In this document: piece after piece, positions 27,619 to 36,510 of the stretch
Numbering within the stretch: position 1 is the stretch's first letter
Layout of the letters: every line of letters starts with the position of its first letter
Assembly: GCA_964500805.1 (NCBI GenBank)
Contig: CAZCQH010000026.1
Location: 7,747-71,746, forward strand
DNA length: 64,000 nt
Reading direction: 5' to 3'
From: Ga0077555 sp964500805
GTDB taxonomy: Bacteria; Pseudomonadota; Alphaproteobacteria; Rhizobiales; Hyphomicrobiaceae
Notes under the pieces: generated by a model
What the model was told of the DNA's origin: nothing
Seen by the model: only the letters and a program-made list of their open reading frames with translations
The model's database searches: none
Translations under genes and position numbers: made by a program

Positions 27619-28857
27619 ATGCAGCACGCCGTCCGCAACTATCTCGTCGTCACCGCTTCCTATTGGGGCTTTACGCTCGTCGACGGCGCCCTGCGCATGC
27701 TGGTGCTGCTGCATTTCTTCAAGCTCGGTTATTCGCCGTTCACGCTGGCCTTCCTGTTCCTGCTCTACGAGTTGGCCGGCATCGTCGCCAACCTCGCCGG
27801 CGGCTGGCTCGCCGTGCGCTTCGGCATCCCGCGCATGCTGGCGATCGGACAAGGCCTGCAGGTTGCGGGACTGATCATGCTCTCTGCGCTCGATCCCGGG
27901 TGGACCGCCGCGGCATCGGTGATCTGGGTCGTCGCCGCGCAAGGCATCTCTGGGCTCGCCAAGGATTTCACCAAGACCGCGTCGAAGTCGGCGATCAAGG
28001 CCACGTCGGCAGAAGGTTCCGGCCAGCTCTTCAAGTGGGTCGCGTGGTTCACCGGCTCCAAGAACGCCATGAAGGGCGCGGGTTTCTTCGTCGGCGGCCT
28101 GCTGCTCGAATGGATCGGGTTCAAGCCGGCGCTGTGGCTGATGGCGGCGCTGATCGGACTGGTCTTCCTGCTCGGCCTCGTCCTGCTGCCGCGCGATCTC
28201 GGCAAGGCGAAGTCGTCGAAGTCGATGAAGGAGCTGTTTGCCAAGTCGCGCGGTGTCAACCTGCTGGCGGCGGCCCGCGTGTTCCTGTTCGGCGCCCGCG
28301 ACGTGTGGTTCGTCGTCGGCTTGCCGGTGTTTCTCTACGCCAATGGCTGGCGTTTCATCGAGGTCGGTACCTTCCTCGCCGCCTGGACGATCGCCTATGG
28401 CGCCGTGCAGGCGTTTGCACCGAAGCTGGTGTCACGCAGTGCGGATGGGCTGAGCGCCGAGATCCCGGCGGCGCGTCTCTGGGCAGCGCTGCTGACTGCC
28501 ATCCCGGTCGTGCTTGCGCTGCTGCTCGTCGCGGGCAGTAGCGCGCGACCCGATCTCTTCGTCGTGATCGGCCTGGCGCTGTTCGGCCTACCGTTCGCCG
28601 TCAATTCCTCGCTCCACTCCTACCTGATCCTCGCCTATGCGGGCTCGGAGAAGGCGGCCGAGGACGTCGGGTTCTACTATGCTGCCAATGCGCTCGGTCG
28701 GCTCATCGGCATCCTGCTCTCGGGCGTGCTTTATCAGCTCGGCGGCATGGTCGCCTGTCTCACGGGATCGGCAGTGATGCTGGCGGCCTGCTGGGCGATC
28801 AGCCTCGTTCTGCCGGCGAAGGTAATGCCGCCGGTCGTCGCCGGCAAGGCGGCGTGA
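27619..28857 (+). CDS. arsJ: Organoarsenical efflux permease ArsJ
   Basis: A 412-aa major-facilitator protein with about twelve helices. ArsJ wording is clear: NYLVVTASYWGFTLVDGALRMLVLLHFFKLGYSPF at the N-terminus, GISGLAKDFTKTASKSAIK, and GWRFIEVGTFLAAWTIAYGAVQA. It exports 1-arseno-3-phosphoglycerate, which falls apart to arsenate outside. It begins one base after the GAPDH stop (TGAGATG). No ArsB or Acr3 arsenite pump lies in the window, so resistance here depends on the ArsJ route and possibly genes elsewhere. Confidence 0.93.
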   Translation: MQHAVRNYLVVTASYWGFTLVDGALRMLVLLHFFKLGYSPFTLAFLFLLYELAGIVANLAGGWLAVRFGIPRMLAIGQGLQVAGLIMLSALDPGWTAAASVIWVVAAQGISGLAKDFTKTASKSAIKATSAEGSGQLFKWVAWFTGSKNAMKGAGFFVGGLLLEWIGFKPALWLMAALIGLVFLLGLVLLPRDLGKAKSSKSMKELFAKSRGVNLLAAARVFLFGARDVWFVVGLPVFLYANGWRFIEVGTFLAAWTIAYGAVQAFAPKLVSRSADGLSAEIPAARLWAALLTAIPVVLALLLVAGSSARPDLFVVIGLALFGLPFAVNSSLHSYLILAYAGSEKAAEDVGFYYAANALGRLIGILLSGVLYQLGGMVACLTGSAVMLAACWAISLVLPAKVMPPVVAGKAA

Positions 28858-28886
28858 CACGGGTATTCGGCTTTCGACGAGTCGCT

Positions 28887-29732
28887 TCAGCGCCGTGTTC
28901 GTGTGGTAAGTGCGACGCCCGCCAGGACGAGGATGGCGCCAACGATGACCCATGGCCCGAGCGTGTCCCCAAACAAGGCCGCTGACGCCACAATTCCGAC
29001 GATAGGTTGCAAGAACTGAACGCCGGCAGCGATCGGGGCGGGTACGGTACGCAGAATATTGAGCCACAAAAACACGCCGACCACGGTTACGAACACGCCG
29101 AGATAGGCAGCCGAAGCGAGGCCCTCCCACGTGACGGCAACATCCACGCGCGACATCTCCCAAGCCGCACATGGCACCAGCGCGAAGAGCCCGAACACGG
29201 TACTCCAGGCTAAGACAGTCATCGTGTCGTACGTGCCAGCCAGCTCGGCGCTCCAGATGTGCGAGTAGGCGATCGTGATTGCGGACATCAGCAGCCAAGC
29301 CTCGCCGACAGCGCTCGACCTCAAGATCTCATTCAACCCCTGTCCATCGGCGAATGCCACCAGCGCGATTCCGACAAAGGCCGCGAGCAATCCCAGCACC
29401 TGAATTGCAGAAACGGATTGCTTCAGGCGGACCGATGCGAAGATGACCAGAAAAATCGGGATCGTTGCCGAGATGATTGTTCCGACAGAGGCTGTGGTCG
29501 AAACGACGCCGAGCGTTTGCGCAACCTGCCCAAATCCCACGCCCAGCACACCGACACCAGCCATCGCTGCGAGCGCCCGCCATGGCAGGCGCAAGCGACC
29601 GCGCACCAGTATCAGCAGGAGCGGCACAGCGATGGCGAACCTGAGCGCCGTGAGCGTGAGCGGTGGCAGTGTTTGCAATCCGAGCTTCGTCACCGGGATG
29701 GACAGACCCCACATCACCGCAAGCACAAGCAA
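28887..29732 (-). CDS. EamA/DMT family transporter (probable 5' frameshift)
   Basis: A 281-aa transporter with ten helices in two EamA repeats (MWGLSIPVTKLGLQTLPPLTLTALRFAIAVPLLL; SELAG...; WLNILRTVPAPIAAGVQFLQPIVG). The only start in this frame is a TTG at 29732 placed inside the first helix. A better N-terminus (MSNATSELTSNATLPAPSL, ATG 29808) lies in another frame and runs into the same helix, with the frames meeting at GCTTGCTTGTGCTTGC near 29730. A small indel there is likely. It is divergent from the Lrp-type gene, the common regulator-exporter pairing, so amino-acid or metabolite export is probable. Confidence 0.8.
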   Translation of the reverse strand: MLVLAVMWGLSIPVTKLGLQTLPPLTLTALRFAIAVPLLLILVRGRLRLPWRALAAMAGVGVLGVGFGQVAQTLGVVSTTASVGTIISATIPIFLVIFASVRLKQSVSAIQVLGLLAAFVGIALVAFADGQGLNEILRSSAVGEAWLLMSAITIAYSHIWSAELAGTYDTMTVLAWSTVFGLFALVPCAAWEMSRVDVAVTWEGLASAAYLGVFVTVVGVFLWLNILRTVPAPIAAGVQFLQPIVGIVASAALFGDTLGPWVIVGAILVLAGVALTTRTRR

Positions 29733-29936
29733 GCATGGTGACGGCGCTGCGCAGCGACGGAGCAGGCAGCGTTGCGTTCGAGGTCAGTTCAGACGTTGCA
29801 TTGGACATGAGAGATGGGTCTTTCGCATTCGGCCGCCCATCATATGCGTAAACTCACGCCAAGAGATTGCGTTTACGGCTCACAGGAGCCATACTTTGCA
29901 ATAATTGGTAGGCTAATTGAGACTTAGCCGCATCAA

Positions 29937-30980
29937 ATGACAAGGCTCGACAAGCTCGACGTCCAGATTCTGGACGCACTCCAGGACGACGGCCGCATCA
30001 CCAATCTCGACTTGGCCGCGCGTGTCGGCTTGTCGTCAGCACCGTGTCTGCGCCGCGTGCGGGCTCTGGAAGAAGCAGGCGTGCAGTTCAAAGACGCGTT
30101 CCCCGGCATCCGGCTCGACGTGCGCCAGGGCAACCACGCGATGTTCATGCCGCAGCAGGTCGATGCCGTCTCGATGCTCGGCGCCACATGGAAGAAGGAG
30201 ACCGACTTCGACTATACCAACAAGGCGACGGTCGAGGTGACCAAGGCCGGTGGCTACTGGTCGCTGACGATGCCCGACAAGCTGCCGGCGCAGCACACGC
30301 CCGGCGGTCCGCCGTCGGTGCAGGCGGCGCTGACCATCGCCTCGTCCGAGATCGCAGAGAGCACGCACAGCCGCGAGCTCGCATCGGCGATCAAGTCCCC
30401 GCACGAGGCGCTGTATGTCTCGGTCAAGGGCTCGATGCTGTCGGTCGTGAGCCCACGCGATCCCGTGCTGAGCGAAGCGCTCAAGAAGGAAGCTGGCATG
30501 CAGTGGCAGCCGCAGGCGAGCGTGTGGCGGGTCACGGTCACGGAGGTCAACACGGCCAAGCTCAACGAGGTGTTGGGCAAGCTTGGGACCTACCTCGACG
30601 GACAGGCGCTGCAGGCGACACCGACCGAGCGCGGGCTCACCAGCAACGAGATCGCCGCGCTCGAGAAGACGCCGAAGCCCAACGGCTCGGCCCTCGACAA
30701 GAAGGGCCTGCGCCACGTCGAGAACGCCATGCAGCTCGTCGCGCGCACATTCACACCGGCCGAGCTTGCCGATCTGCGCGAGATGAAGGGCGGCGAGCAC
30801 CAGCAGTCGTCGTCGCCACGCTTGGCTGCGCTCTCGAACGACGCCTACAATCGCCTCTCCGGTGCGGTCGCCACCACGCAGGCCGCCTACCAGGCCGTCA
30901 ACGGCATGAATTTCGACGCCGCGGCAGCCAGGATCGCGCAGATGCAGGCGCCGGCGCCGACACAGGCGATGGGGCGGTAG
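29937..30980 (+). CDS. Chimeric protein: Lrp/AsnC HTH fused to an unrelated C-terminal fragment
   Basis: A 347-aa open frame. Residues 1-49 are a canonical AsnC-type HTH (KLDVQILDALQDDGRITNLDLAARVGLSSAPCLRRVRALEEAGV). After Val 49 the expected linker and RAM effector domain are absent. Residues 50-347 are hydrophilic, unrelated sequence (LGATWKKETDFDYTNKATVEVTKAGGYW; WQPQASVWRVTVTEVNTAKLNEVLGKLGTYL), ending in an Ala/Gln-rich tail. I do not recognise this part; it reads like the tail of a large mobile-element or plasmid protein. The junction near 30084 looks like a deletion scar. Function as an Lrp regulator is unlikely. Confidence 0.7.
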   Translation: MTRLDKLDVQILDALQDDGRITNLDLAARVGLSSAPCLRRVRALEEAGVQFKDAFPGIRLDVRQGNHAMFMPQQVDAVSMLGATWKKETDFDYTNKATVEVTKAGGYWSLTMPDKLPAQHTPGGPPSVQAALTIASSEIAESTHSRELASAIKSPHEALYVSVKGSMLSVVSPRDPVLSEALKKEAGMQWQPQASVWRVTVTEVNTAKLNEVLGKLGTYLDGQALQATPTERGLTSNEIAALEKTPKPNGSALDKKGLRHVENAMQLVARTFTPAELADLREMKGGEHQQSSSPRLAALSNDAYNRLSGAVATTQAAYQAVNGMNFDAAAARIAQMQAPAPTQAMGR

Positions 30981-30993
30981 AGAAAGGGCGCAG

Positions 30994-31692
30994 TCAGAAA
31001 GAGAGGGCAGGGCGATTGCATCCTGCCCGCAATACTCGCCAGTGACGGGCGATGAGCATCAGTACTGCTGCGCAACGTCCGCTGTTCACGGCCTGCCGGA
31101 ACGCGTGCCGCAAATCGTGCAGTACCGGCTCGATCTCGTTATCCGGTAACTTGCCGGTCAGCGTCATGTGAAACCGGAACTCCTCGAGCACATACGGGTA
31201 GCCGTAGCGATCGAGGTAGGCGACCTGCCGGAGGGTGAGCGGCGCGCGCAAACGTCGCTCGCGGTCGCTCGCCGCCAGCGGCGCACGGAACGCCTCGAGT
31301 GACGTGACGACTTGCGATGCCAGCGCCCGCACATGGCTGTCGTCGCCGACAATCATCAGAGCGATGAAACTGCCGAGCTGCGCGACGCCAAGGTCGATGG
31401 CGGGAACGATCGCGGTGCCGGCTGCGAGGCGATCGACGGCGGCGAGAAGATCGTCCTCTTGCCTGGCTGCTGCCAGATGGAAGGGCGCCTTGAGCGTCGC
31501 GTGAAAGCCATAGCGGCGCGGCTCTTCCGTCCGCTCTGTCCAACCGGCGATGTCGTAGCCTTCGGGTACCGACAGTGGCACATCCAGTCCGAGGCTTGCA
31601 TCGTACCCGATGACGCCGGACCCGAATCGCCATAGCGGACTGCGCGGATCCGGCGTGAAGTAGATAGCATATCGCGGCGGTTCCGGCTCCAT
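30994..31692 (-). CDS. DUF1045 family 2H phosphoesterase-like protein of C-P lyase operons
   Basis: A 232-aa protein starting EPPRYAIYFTPDPRSPLWRFGSGVIGYD, the standard opening of DUF1045, with HATLKAPFHLA near residue 63 and FHMTLTGKLPD near residue 174. The two HxTL motifs mark the 2H phosphoesterase fold. The family occurs almost only in phosphonate clusters and may act on cyclic ribose phosphate intermediates downstream of PhnJ, in place of PhnP; that role is inferred. It is last in the phn operon, 40 bp after phnM. Confidence 0.85.
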   Translation of the reverse strand: MEPEPPRYAIYFTPDPRSPLWRFGSGVIGYDASLGLDVPLSVPEGYDIAGWTERTEEPRRYGFHATLKAPFHLAAARQEDDLLAAVDRLAAGTAIVPAIDLGVAQLGSFIALMIVGDDSHVRALASQVVTSLEAFRAPLAASDRERRLRAPLTLRQVAYLDRYGYPYVLEEFRFHMTLTGKLPDNEIEPVLHDLRHAFRQAVNSGRCAAVLMLIARHWRVLRAGCNRPALSF

Positions 31693-31732
31693 CAGGCGAT
31701 CCTGGAATGATCGATGTACAGCGATGCGGATC

Positions 31733-32873
31733 TTACAGCGCGCGCTGCCCGACGGACCACAGTCCGCGCACGACTGGCGTGTCGCGCGCCAGACCGAACA
31801 GCACGATGTCCGACCGCAAACCCGGCCGCAGCCGTCCCCGGTCTTCCAGGTCGAGCATGTCGGCGATACGCCAGGTCACCATTCCGATCGCGTCGTGGAG
31901 CGCGATACCATGGTCGCGCTCGAGCTTGCAGACCGCCTGCAGGAGACTGGTTGGCACGTAGTCGGACGACAAGCCGTCCAGAACACCCTGTTCCGCAAGC
32001 AGCGCGACAGACACGCCGCCCGAATGCGAACCGCCGCGTACCACGTTCGGCGCACCCGCGACTGTTGCAAGCCCTCGCGCCTTGGCCTCAGTCGCCGCCT
32101 CGACGGTGGTCGGGAACTCGCTGATCACCGCGCCGAGCGCCCTCGGCGACGTGCTCCACGGTCGTGCCATCGTGCGTGGCAAGCAGCACGCCGCGCGACT
32201 TCAGCATGTCGATCACGATCGGCGCGTTTTGTGCTGCGGTTGCCGCACCCGAGGCGATCCGCTTGGCGATGTGCATCTCGCACTCGTCCGCGGACATGCC
32301 GCTCGTTCCCATCGTATAGGTCTTGAAGCTGGCGATGTCGCGCCATTGGCGCTGGCCGGGCGTGTGGTCCATGAGCGAAGCCAGCGAGAGCAAGGGATGG
32401 TCGAGATGCGGCGCCAAGGTCGCAATGAGATCAGCGCCGGACAGCTCGCACTGGAAGTGCATGCGATGGTCGATTCGGAATGCGTCTTCGGCGACGCCGG
32501 TCTCGACTGCAGCAAGCAGAGCATTGAAGATCTCGGCGCGTGAAGACTTTGTTCCGCGCTCGTAGCCGACGCAGAGCGCGTCGAACACCGTCGTCACGCC
32601 GGCCGCTGCCATCTGCGCGTCGTGAGAGATTGCCGCCGACAGGGCATTAGGCCACACCACACCCGGCCGCGGGATGTAGTGCTTCTCGAGGTTGTCGGTA
32701 TGCATCTCGATCAGACCGGGCGCGACCCAATCGCCGCCCACGTCGATAGCACCAGTCACGCTGGTCCTACCCTGATCGATCGACCGGATGCCGTCCGCAT
32801 CGAAGCAAATCGTACCCGACACGACCTCGTGCTCAAGAACCAATTGGGCGTTGGTGAGAATGGTTTCGTTCAT
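31733..32873 (-). pseudogene. phnM: phnM, phosphonate-pathway RPnTP hydrolase, frameshifted
   Basis: Together the two frames give a near full-length PhnM of about 380 residues. The 5' part (ATG 32873) has the metal-binding HTDNLEKH and the family PRPGVVWPNALSAAISHD. The 3' part has GAVISEFPTTVEAATEAKARGL and MGAPNVVRGGSHSGGVS-type wording. The change of frame falls at about 32140-32155, within VEHVAEGAR / LGAVISEFP. The total span (1141 bp) is one base over a multiple of three, so +1 or -2 is needed. PhnM cleaves diphosphate from the ribosyl-phosphonate triphosphate intermediate. Genuine mutation and sequence error cannot be told apart here. Confidence 0.85.
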
Positions 32874-32886
32874 GGTGCGAATCCGC

Positions 32887-33585
32887 TCATGTCGCGGATT
32901 TGAAGCGGCCGATGTCGATGGTGCGGGTGGCGATGCGCTCCCGCACCGCCTCATCGTGAAAGATGTCGACGATGGTGGCTCCGTTTCGGCGCGCCTCCGC
33001 GACGAGATCGACGACGATGTCGCGGTTGGCGGCGTCGAGTGATGCGGTGGGCTCGTCGAGCAGCAAGATCGGCGAGGGATCGACGAAACTACGTGCGATG
33101 TTGACGCGCTGCTGCTCGCCGCCGGAGAAGGTCTGCGGTGCCAGCCGCCAGAGCCGTGCCGGCATGTTGACGCGCTCCAGCATGGCGGCTGCGCGCTTCT
33201 CGGCCACCGTCCGGTCGATGCCGCGCGCGCGCATCGGCTCGGCAACGAGGTCAAGCGTCGAGACGCGCGGGATGACGCGGAGAAACTGCGAGACCCAGCC
33301 CAGCGTGCGGCGGCGAATGTCGAGCACCAGACGGGCCGGTGCCGATGCGATGTCGACGAAATCGCCGTTGTGGCAAACGAGAACGCGACCTGCCGACGGC
33401 TTGTAGTTGGCGAAGAGGATACGCAGAAGCGTCGACTTGCCCGCACCCGACGGCCCCGTGAGAACGATCGCCTCGCCCTTTTCAACAGCAAGGGTCGCAC
33501 CCGAGAGAACGGACAGGTTGGCGCCACCCTGGTTGTGCAGGACGAACGTCTTGCTGACATCCTCGACGCGAAGCATGGTCGGCAT
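32887..33585 (-). CDS. phnL: PhnL, ABC-type ATP-binding protein of C-P lyase
   Basis: A 232-aa ATPase with Walker A LTGPSGAGKSTLLR, a Q-loop in GWVSQFLRVIPRVSTLDLVAEP (typical of PhnL), signature FSGGEQQR and Walker B ILLLDEPTASLD. PhnL is needed with PhnGHIJ for the ribosyl transfer from ATP to phosphonate. ATG 33585 follows GAGG. It is followed by phnM 13 bp downstream, in operon order phnK-L-M. Confidence 0.92.
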   Translation of the reverse strand: MPTMLRVEDVSKTFVLHNQGGANLSVLSGATLAVEKGEAIVLTGPSGAGKSTLLRILFANYKPSAGRVLVCHNGDFVDIASAPARLVLDIRRRTLGWVSQFLRVIPRVSTLDLVAEPMRARGIDRTVAEKRAAAMLERVNMPARLWRLAPQTFSGGEQQRVNIARSFVDPSPILLLDEPTASLDAANRDIVVDLVAEARRNGATIVDIFHDEAVRERIATRTIDIGRFKSAT

Positions 33586-33656
33586 GCATGGTCCTCTATG
33601 CATCGTCGGATGCAGCAGTCATGTGACACGCGTGTGAAAGCAGGCCAGGTTGACGC

Positions 33657-34472
33657 TCAGGCCGACAAAACGGCTGAAGTGAGCAGTTGCGTGTAGGAGT
33701 GCTGAGGATCGTCGAGGACCTGATCGGTAAGGCCAGTCTCCACGACGGCACCGTCCTTCATGACGATCAGCCGGTCGGTCAGCAGACGGGCCACGGCGAG
33801 GTCGTGCGTGACGATGACTGCTGCGAGGCCGAGATCGCGCACCAGCGAGCGCAGCAGGTCGAGAAGGCGCGCCTGCACGGAAACGTCGAGGCCACCCGTC
33901 GGCTCATCCATGAAAACGAGCCGCGGCTGCGAGACCAAGACGCGCGCGATCTGCAATCGCTGCTGCATGCCGCCGGAGAAGCGGATGGGCAGATCGTCCA
34001 TGCGGCCAGGCTCGATCTCGACGCGTGCGAGCCAGTGCGCAGCCTCTTCGCGCATCGTGTCGTAGCGGCGTTCGCCGACCGCAATCAGCCGCTCGGCAAT
34101 GTTGCCGCCAGCCGACACGTTCATCCGCAGCCCGTCGCGCGGGTTCTGATGCACAATGCCCCAGGCGCTGCGCATGAGTGCGCGGCGGTCTTGCTCGACC
34201 AGAGCGTAGATGTCGGTAGCGCTGCCATGATGCGCGAACTCGATACGGCCGGAGGACGGCCGGTCGATGCCGGCGAGGCAACGCAGCAAAGTCGACTTGC
34301 CCGAGCCGGATTCCCCGACGATCCCGATCACCTCGCCCGGCCAGATCTCGAATGTGATACCGGCACAGCCGATCCGGTGACCGTAGAGGCGCGTCACGTC
34401 GCGCACATCGAGCAGCGGCAGAGCCGGCGCGGCGTCGGACGCCCCGATCGTTCGGGTGAATGTCGCAGTCAT
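33657..34472 (-). CDS. phnK: PhnK, ABC-type ATP-binding protein of C-P lyase
   Basis: A 271-aa ATPase resembling oligopeptide-type ABC proteins: Walker A GESGSGKSTLLRC, HQNPRDGLRMNVSAGGNIAERL (typical of PhnK), signature FSGGMQQRLQIA and Walker B LVFMDEPTGGLD. PhnK docks on the PhnGHIJ core and couples ATP use to the reaction. Its start overlaps the phnJ stop by ATGA (34469-34472). Confidence 0.92.
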   Translation of the reverse strand: MTATFTRTIGASDAAPALPLLDVRDVTRLYGHRIGCAGITFEIWPGEVIGIVGESGSGKSTLLRCLAGIDRPSSGRIEFAHHGSATDIYALVEQDRRALMRSAWGIVHQNPRDGLRMNVSAGGNIAERLIAVGERRYDTMREEAAHWLARVEIEPGRMDDLPIRFSGGMQQRLQIARVLVSQPRLVFMDEPTGGLDVSVQARLLDLLRSLVRDLGLAAVIVTHDLAVARLLTDRLIVMKDGAVVETGLTDQVLDDPQHSYTQLLTSAVLSA

Positions 34473-35392
34473 GGCTGCTCATCGACGCTGGCGAGTTTGC
34501 GACTGGTCGCGCTGTCGAGCCCTGGGCCCGTATGGCCGGCCTTGCGGCGTTCCTCGCAATAGTGGCTGTCGGAGCAGACGAACATCTTGGCCCCCCGGTC
34601 ATCGACGATGACCTCGTCGAGATAGCTGTCGGTCGCGCCGCACAGTGCGCAGGGCTCGTCCCACGTCTGCACCGTGAAGGGCCGGTCCTCGAAGTCGAGG
34701 CTTTTCACCTCGGTCCAGGGCGGGATCGCGTAGATCCGCTTCTCACGACCGGCGCCGAACAGCTGCAGCGCCGCCGACATCGCCATCTTCGGGTTGTCGA
34801 ATTTCGGGCTGGGGCTGGGGCTCATCACGTGGCGGCCGTTGACTAGAACAGGATATGAGTAGGTCGTCGACACATGCCCGAAGCGGGCAATGTCCTCGTA
34901 AAGCCGCACATGCATGAGGCCGTACTCGGCCCAGGCGTGCATTTTTCGGGTTTCGGCTTCGGTCGGCTCGAGCTTGCGCAGCGGCTCGGGCTGCGGCACT
35001 TGATAGACGAGGATCTGCCCCTCGGTGAGCGGCTGCTCGGGGATTCGATGGCGGGTCTGGATAATCGTCGCCTCGCCGGTCACTTCCGTGGTGGCCACGT
35101 CGGCGACGCGGGCGAAGAAGCGTCGGATCGACACGGCGTTGGTGGTGTCGTCGGCGCCCTGGTCGATCACCTTCAGCGTGTCGTCGGGGCCGATGATCGA
35201 TGCGGTGACCTGGATGCCACCGGTGCCCCAGCCACGCGCGAGCGGCATCTCACGGCTGCCGAACGGCACTTGGTAACCCGGAATAGCCACTGCCTTCAGC
35301 AGTGCGCGACGGATCATGCGCTTGGTCTGCTCGTCGAGATAGGCGTAGTTGAAGGCTGGCGGACCGGGGTCAGCAAATGTCGGCTCGCTCAT
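34469..35392 (-). CDS. phnJ: PhnJ, radical SAM C-P lyase catalytic subunit
   Basis: A 307-aa protein with the PhnJ-specific cysteine pattern intact: C-x2-C-x21-C-x5-C, seen as CALC, then MFVC, then SHYC, near residues 240-272. These hold the 4Fe-4S cluster and the catalytic Cys. Other family stretches are NYAYLDEQTKRMIRRALLKAVAIPGYQVPF and YSYPVLVNGRHVMSPSP. It cleaves the carbon-phosphorus bond to give an alkane and a cyclic ribose phosphate. ATG 35392 overlaps the phnI stop as ATGA. The gene itself looks undamaged although the operon around it is not. Confidence 0.94.
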   Translation of the reverse strand: MSEPTFADPGPPAFNYAYLDEQTKRMIRRALLKAVAIPGYQVPFGSREMPLARGWGTGGIQVTASIIGPDDTLKVIDQGADDTTNAVSIRRFFARVADVATTEVTGEATIIQTRHRIPEQPLTEGQILVYQVPQPEPLRKLEPTEAETRKMHAWAEYGLMHVRLYEDIARFGHVSTTYSYPVLVNGRHVMSPSPSPKFDNPKMAMSAALQLFGAGREKRIYAIPPWTEVKSLDFEDRPFTVQTWDEPCALCGATDSYLDEVIVDDRGAKMFVCSDSHYCEERRKAGHTGPGLDSATSRKLASVDEQP

Positions 35393-36510
35393 TCGATTGG
35401 TCTCCCTGTTGGCGCCACCGCCGTCTCGCGTGCTTGCTCGAGCTCGCGCCTGAGCTTGCGCACCAGCTCCGGCTCGCCCTGGAAGTCGACGTAGTGCGGC
35501 AACTTCAGATGCTCGACGAAGCCCGCTGCCTCCACGCTGTCGGAGTGGTAGAGAACGAACTCCTCCTGCTGCGCGGGATAGCGCGGCGTCTCGCCGAGCT
35601 CGGGTGATTTGAGCGCCCGGTCGACGATGGCCATCGACATCGCCTTGCGCTCGGCGTGCCCGAACGCCAGACCGTAGCCGCGCGTGAACTGCGGCGGCTC
35701 GGACGCGCTGCCAGTAAACTGGTTGATCATCTGGCATTCAGTGACGATGACGTCGCCGATGTCGATGGCAAAGCCGAGTTCCTCCGGCAGCAACTCGACG
35801 GCGACCTCGCCCAGCCTGATCTCTCCGGCGAACGGGTGATTGCCGCCGAAGCCGCTCTGAACCGAGTAGGCCAGCCCGAGCAGGAAGCCCTCGTCGCCGC
35901 GCGCGAGTGATTGCAGGCGTACATCGCGGGCCGCTGGAAACTCGACGGGGTCGCGCGTCAGATCGGACGGTCGTCGGTCGCCGGCCTCTGGACGTTCCGT
36001 TTCGAGCAGGCCTTCGTTGCCCAGAATGTCGGGAACGCGAGGCATGACCGCTTCGAGAGGCTCTGGCGCCGCACGCGCACTCCCGTCCTTGCTCGCGCCG
36101 TCGGCGTTCGCCAAATCAAAATCGAGTAGTCGATGCGTGTAGTCGTACGTCGGCCCGAGAACCTGTCCGCCCGGCAGATCTTTGTAGGTTGCAGAGATAC
36201 GCCGCCGGATCGCCATGGCGCTCGTGTCGATCGGCCGCGACGAGCCGAATCGCGCGAGCGTCGTGCGCCAAGCCCGGATCAGGAATGCGGCCTCGACGGC
36301 GTCTCCTTGCGACTGCTTCAACGCCAGGGCCGAGAGTTCCGGGTCATAGAGCGAGCCTTCATTCATCACACGCGCAACGGCGAGCGCCATCTGCTCACGG
36401 ACCTGCGCGACGGAGATCTCCGGAACAGCGGGGTCACCGCGCCGAGCCTCAGCAAGGAGAACATGCGTCGCCAGGATCGCCGCTTCACCACCTTTGACGG
36501 CAACGTACAT
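35389..36510 (-). CDS. phnI: PhnI, C-P lyase core subunit
   Basis: A 373-aa protein matching PhnI from MYVAVKGGEAAILATH onward, with HPFAGEIRLGEVAVEL, GYGLAFGHAERKAMSMAIVDRAL and VLYHSDSVEAAGFVEHLKLPHYVDFQGELEL-like wording at the C-terminus. PhnI has nucleosidase activity and, with PhnG, H and L, joins phosphonate to ribose triphosphate. ATG 36510 shares one base with the phnH stop (TGATG), so the two are coupled. The upstream frame to 36573 lies inside phnH. Confidence 0.93.
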   Translation of the reverse strand: MYVAVKGGEAAILATHVLLAEARRGDPAVPEISVAQVREQMALAVARVMNEGSLYDPELSALALKQSQGDAVEAAFLIRAWRTTLARFGSSRPIDTSAMAIRRRISATYKDLPGGQVLGPTYDYTHRLLDFDLANADGASKDGSARAAPEPLEAVMPRVPDILGNEGLLETERPEAGDRRPSDLTRDPVEFPAARDVRLQSLARGDEGFLLGLAYSVQSGFGGNHPFAGEIRLGEVAVELLPEELGFAIDIGDVIVTECQMINQFTGSASEPPQFTRGYGLAFGHAERKAMSMAIVDRALKSPELGETPRYPAQQEEFVLYHSDSVEAAGFVEHLKLPHYVDFQGEPELVRKLRRELEQARETAVAPTGRPIE

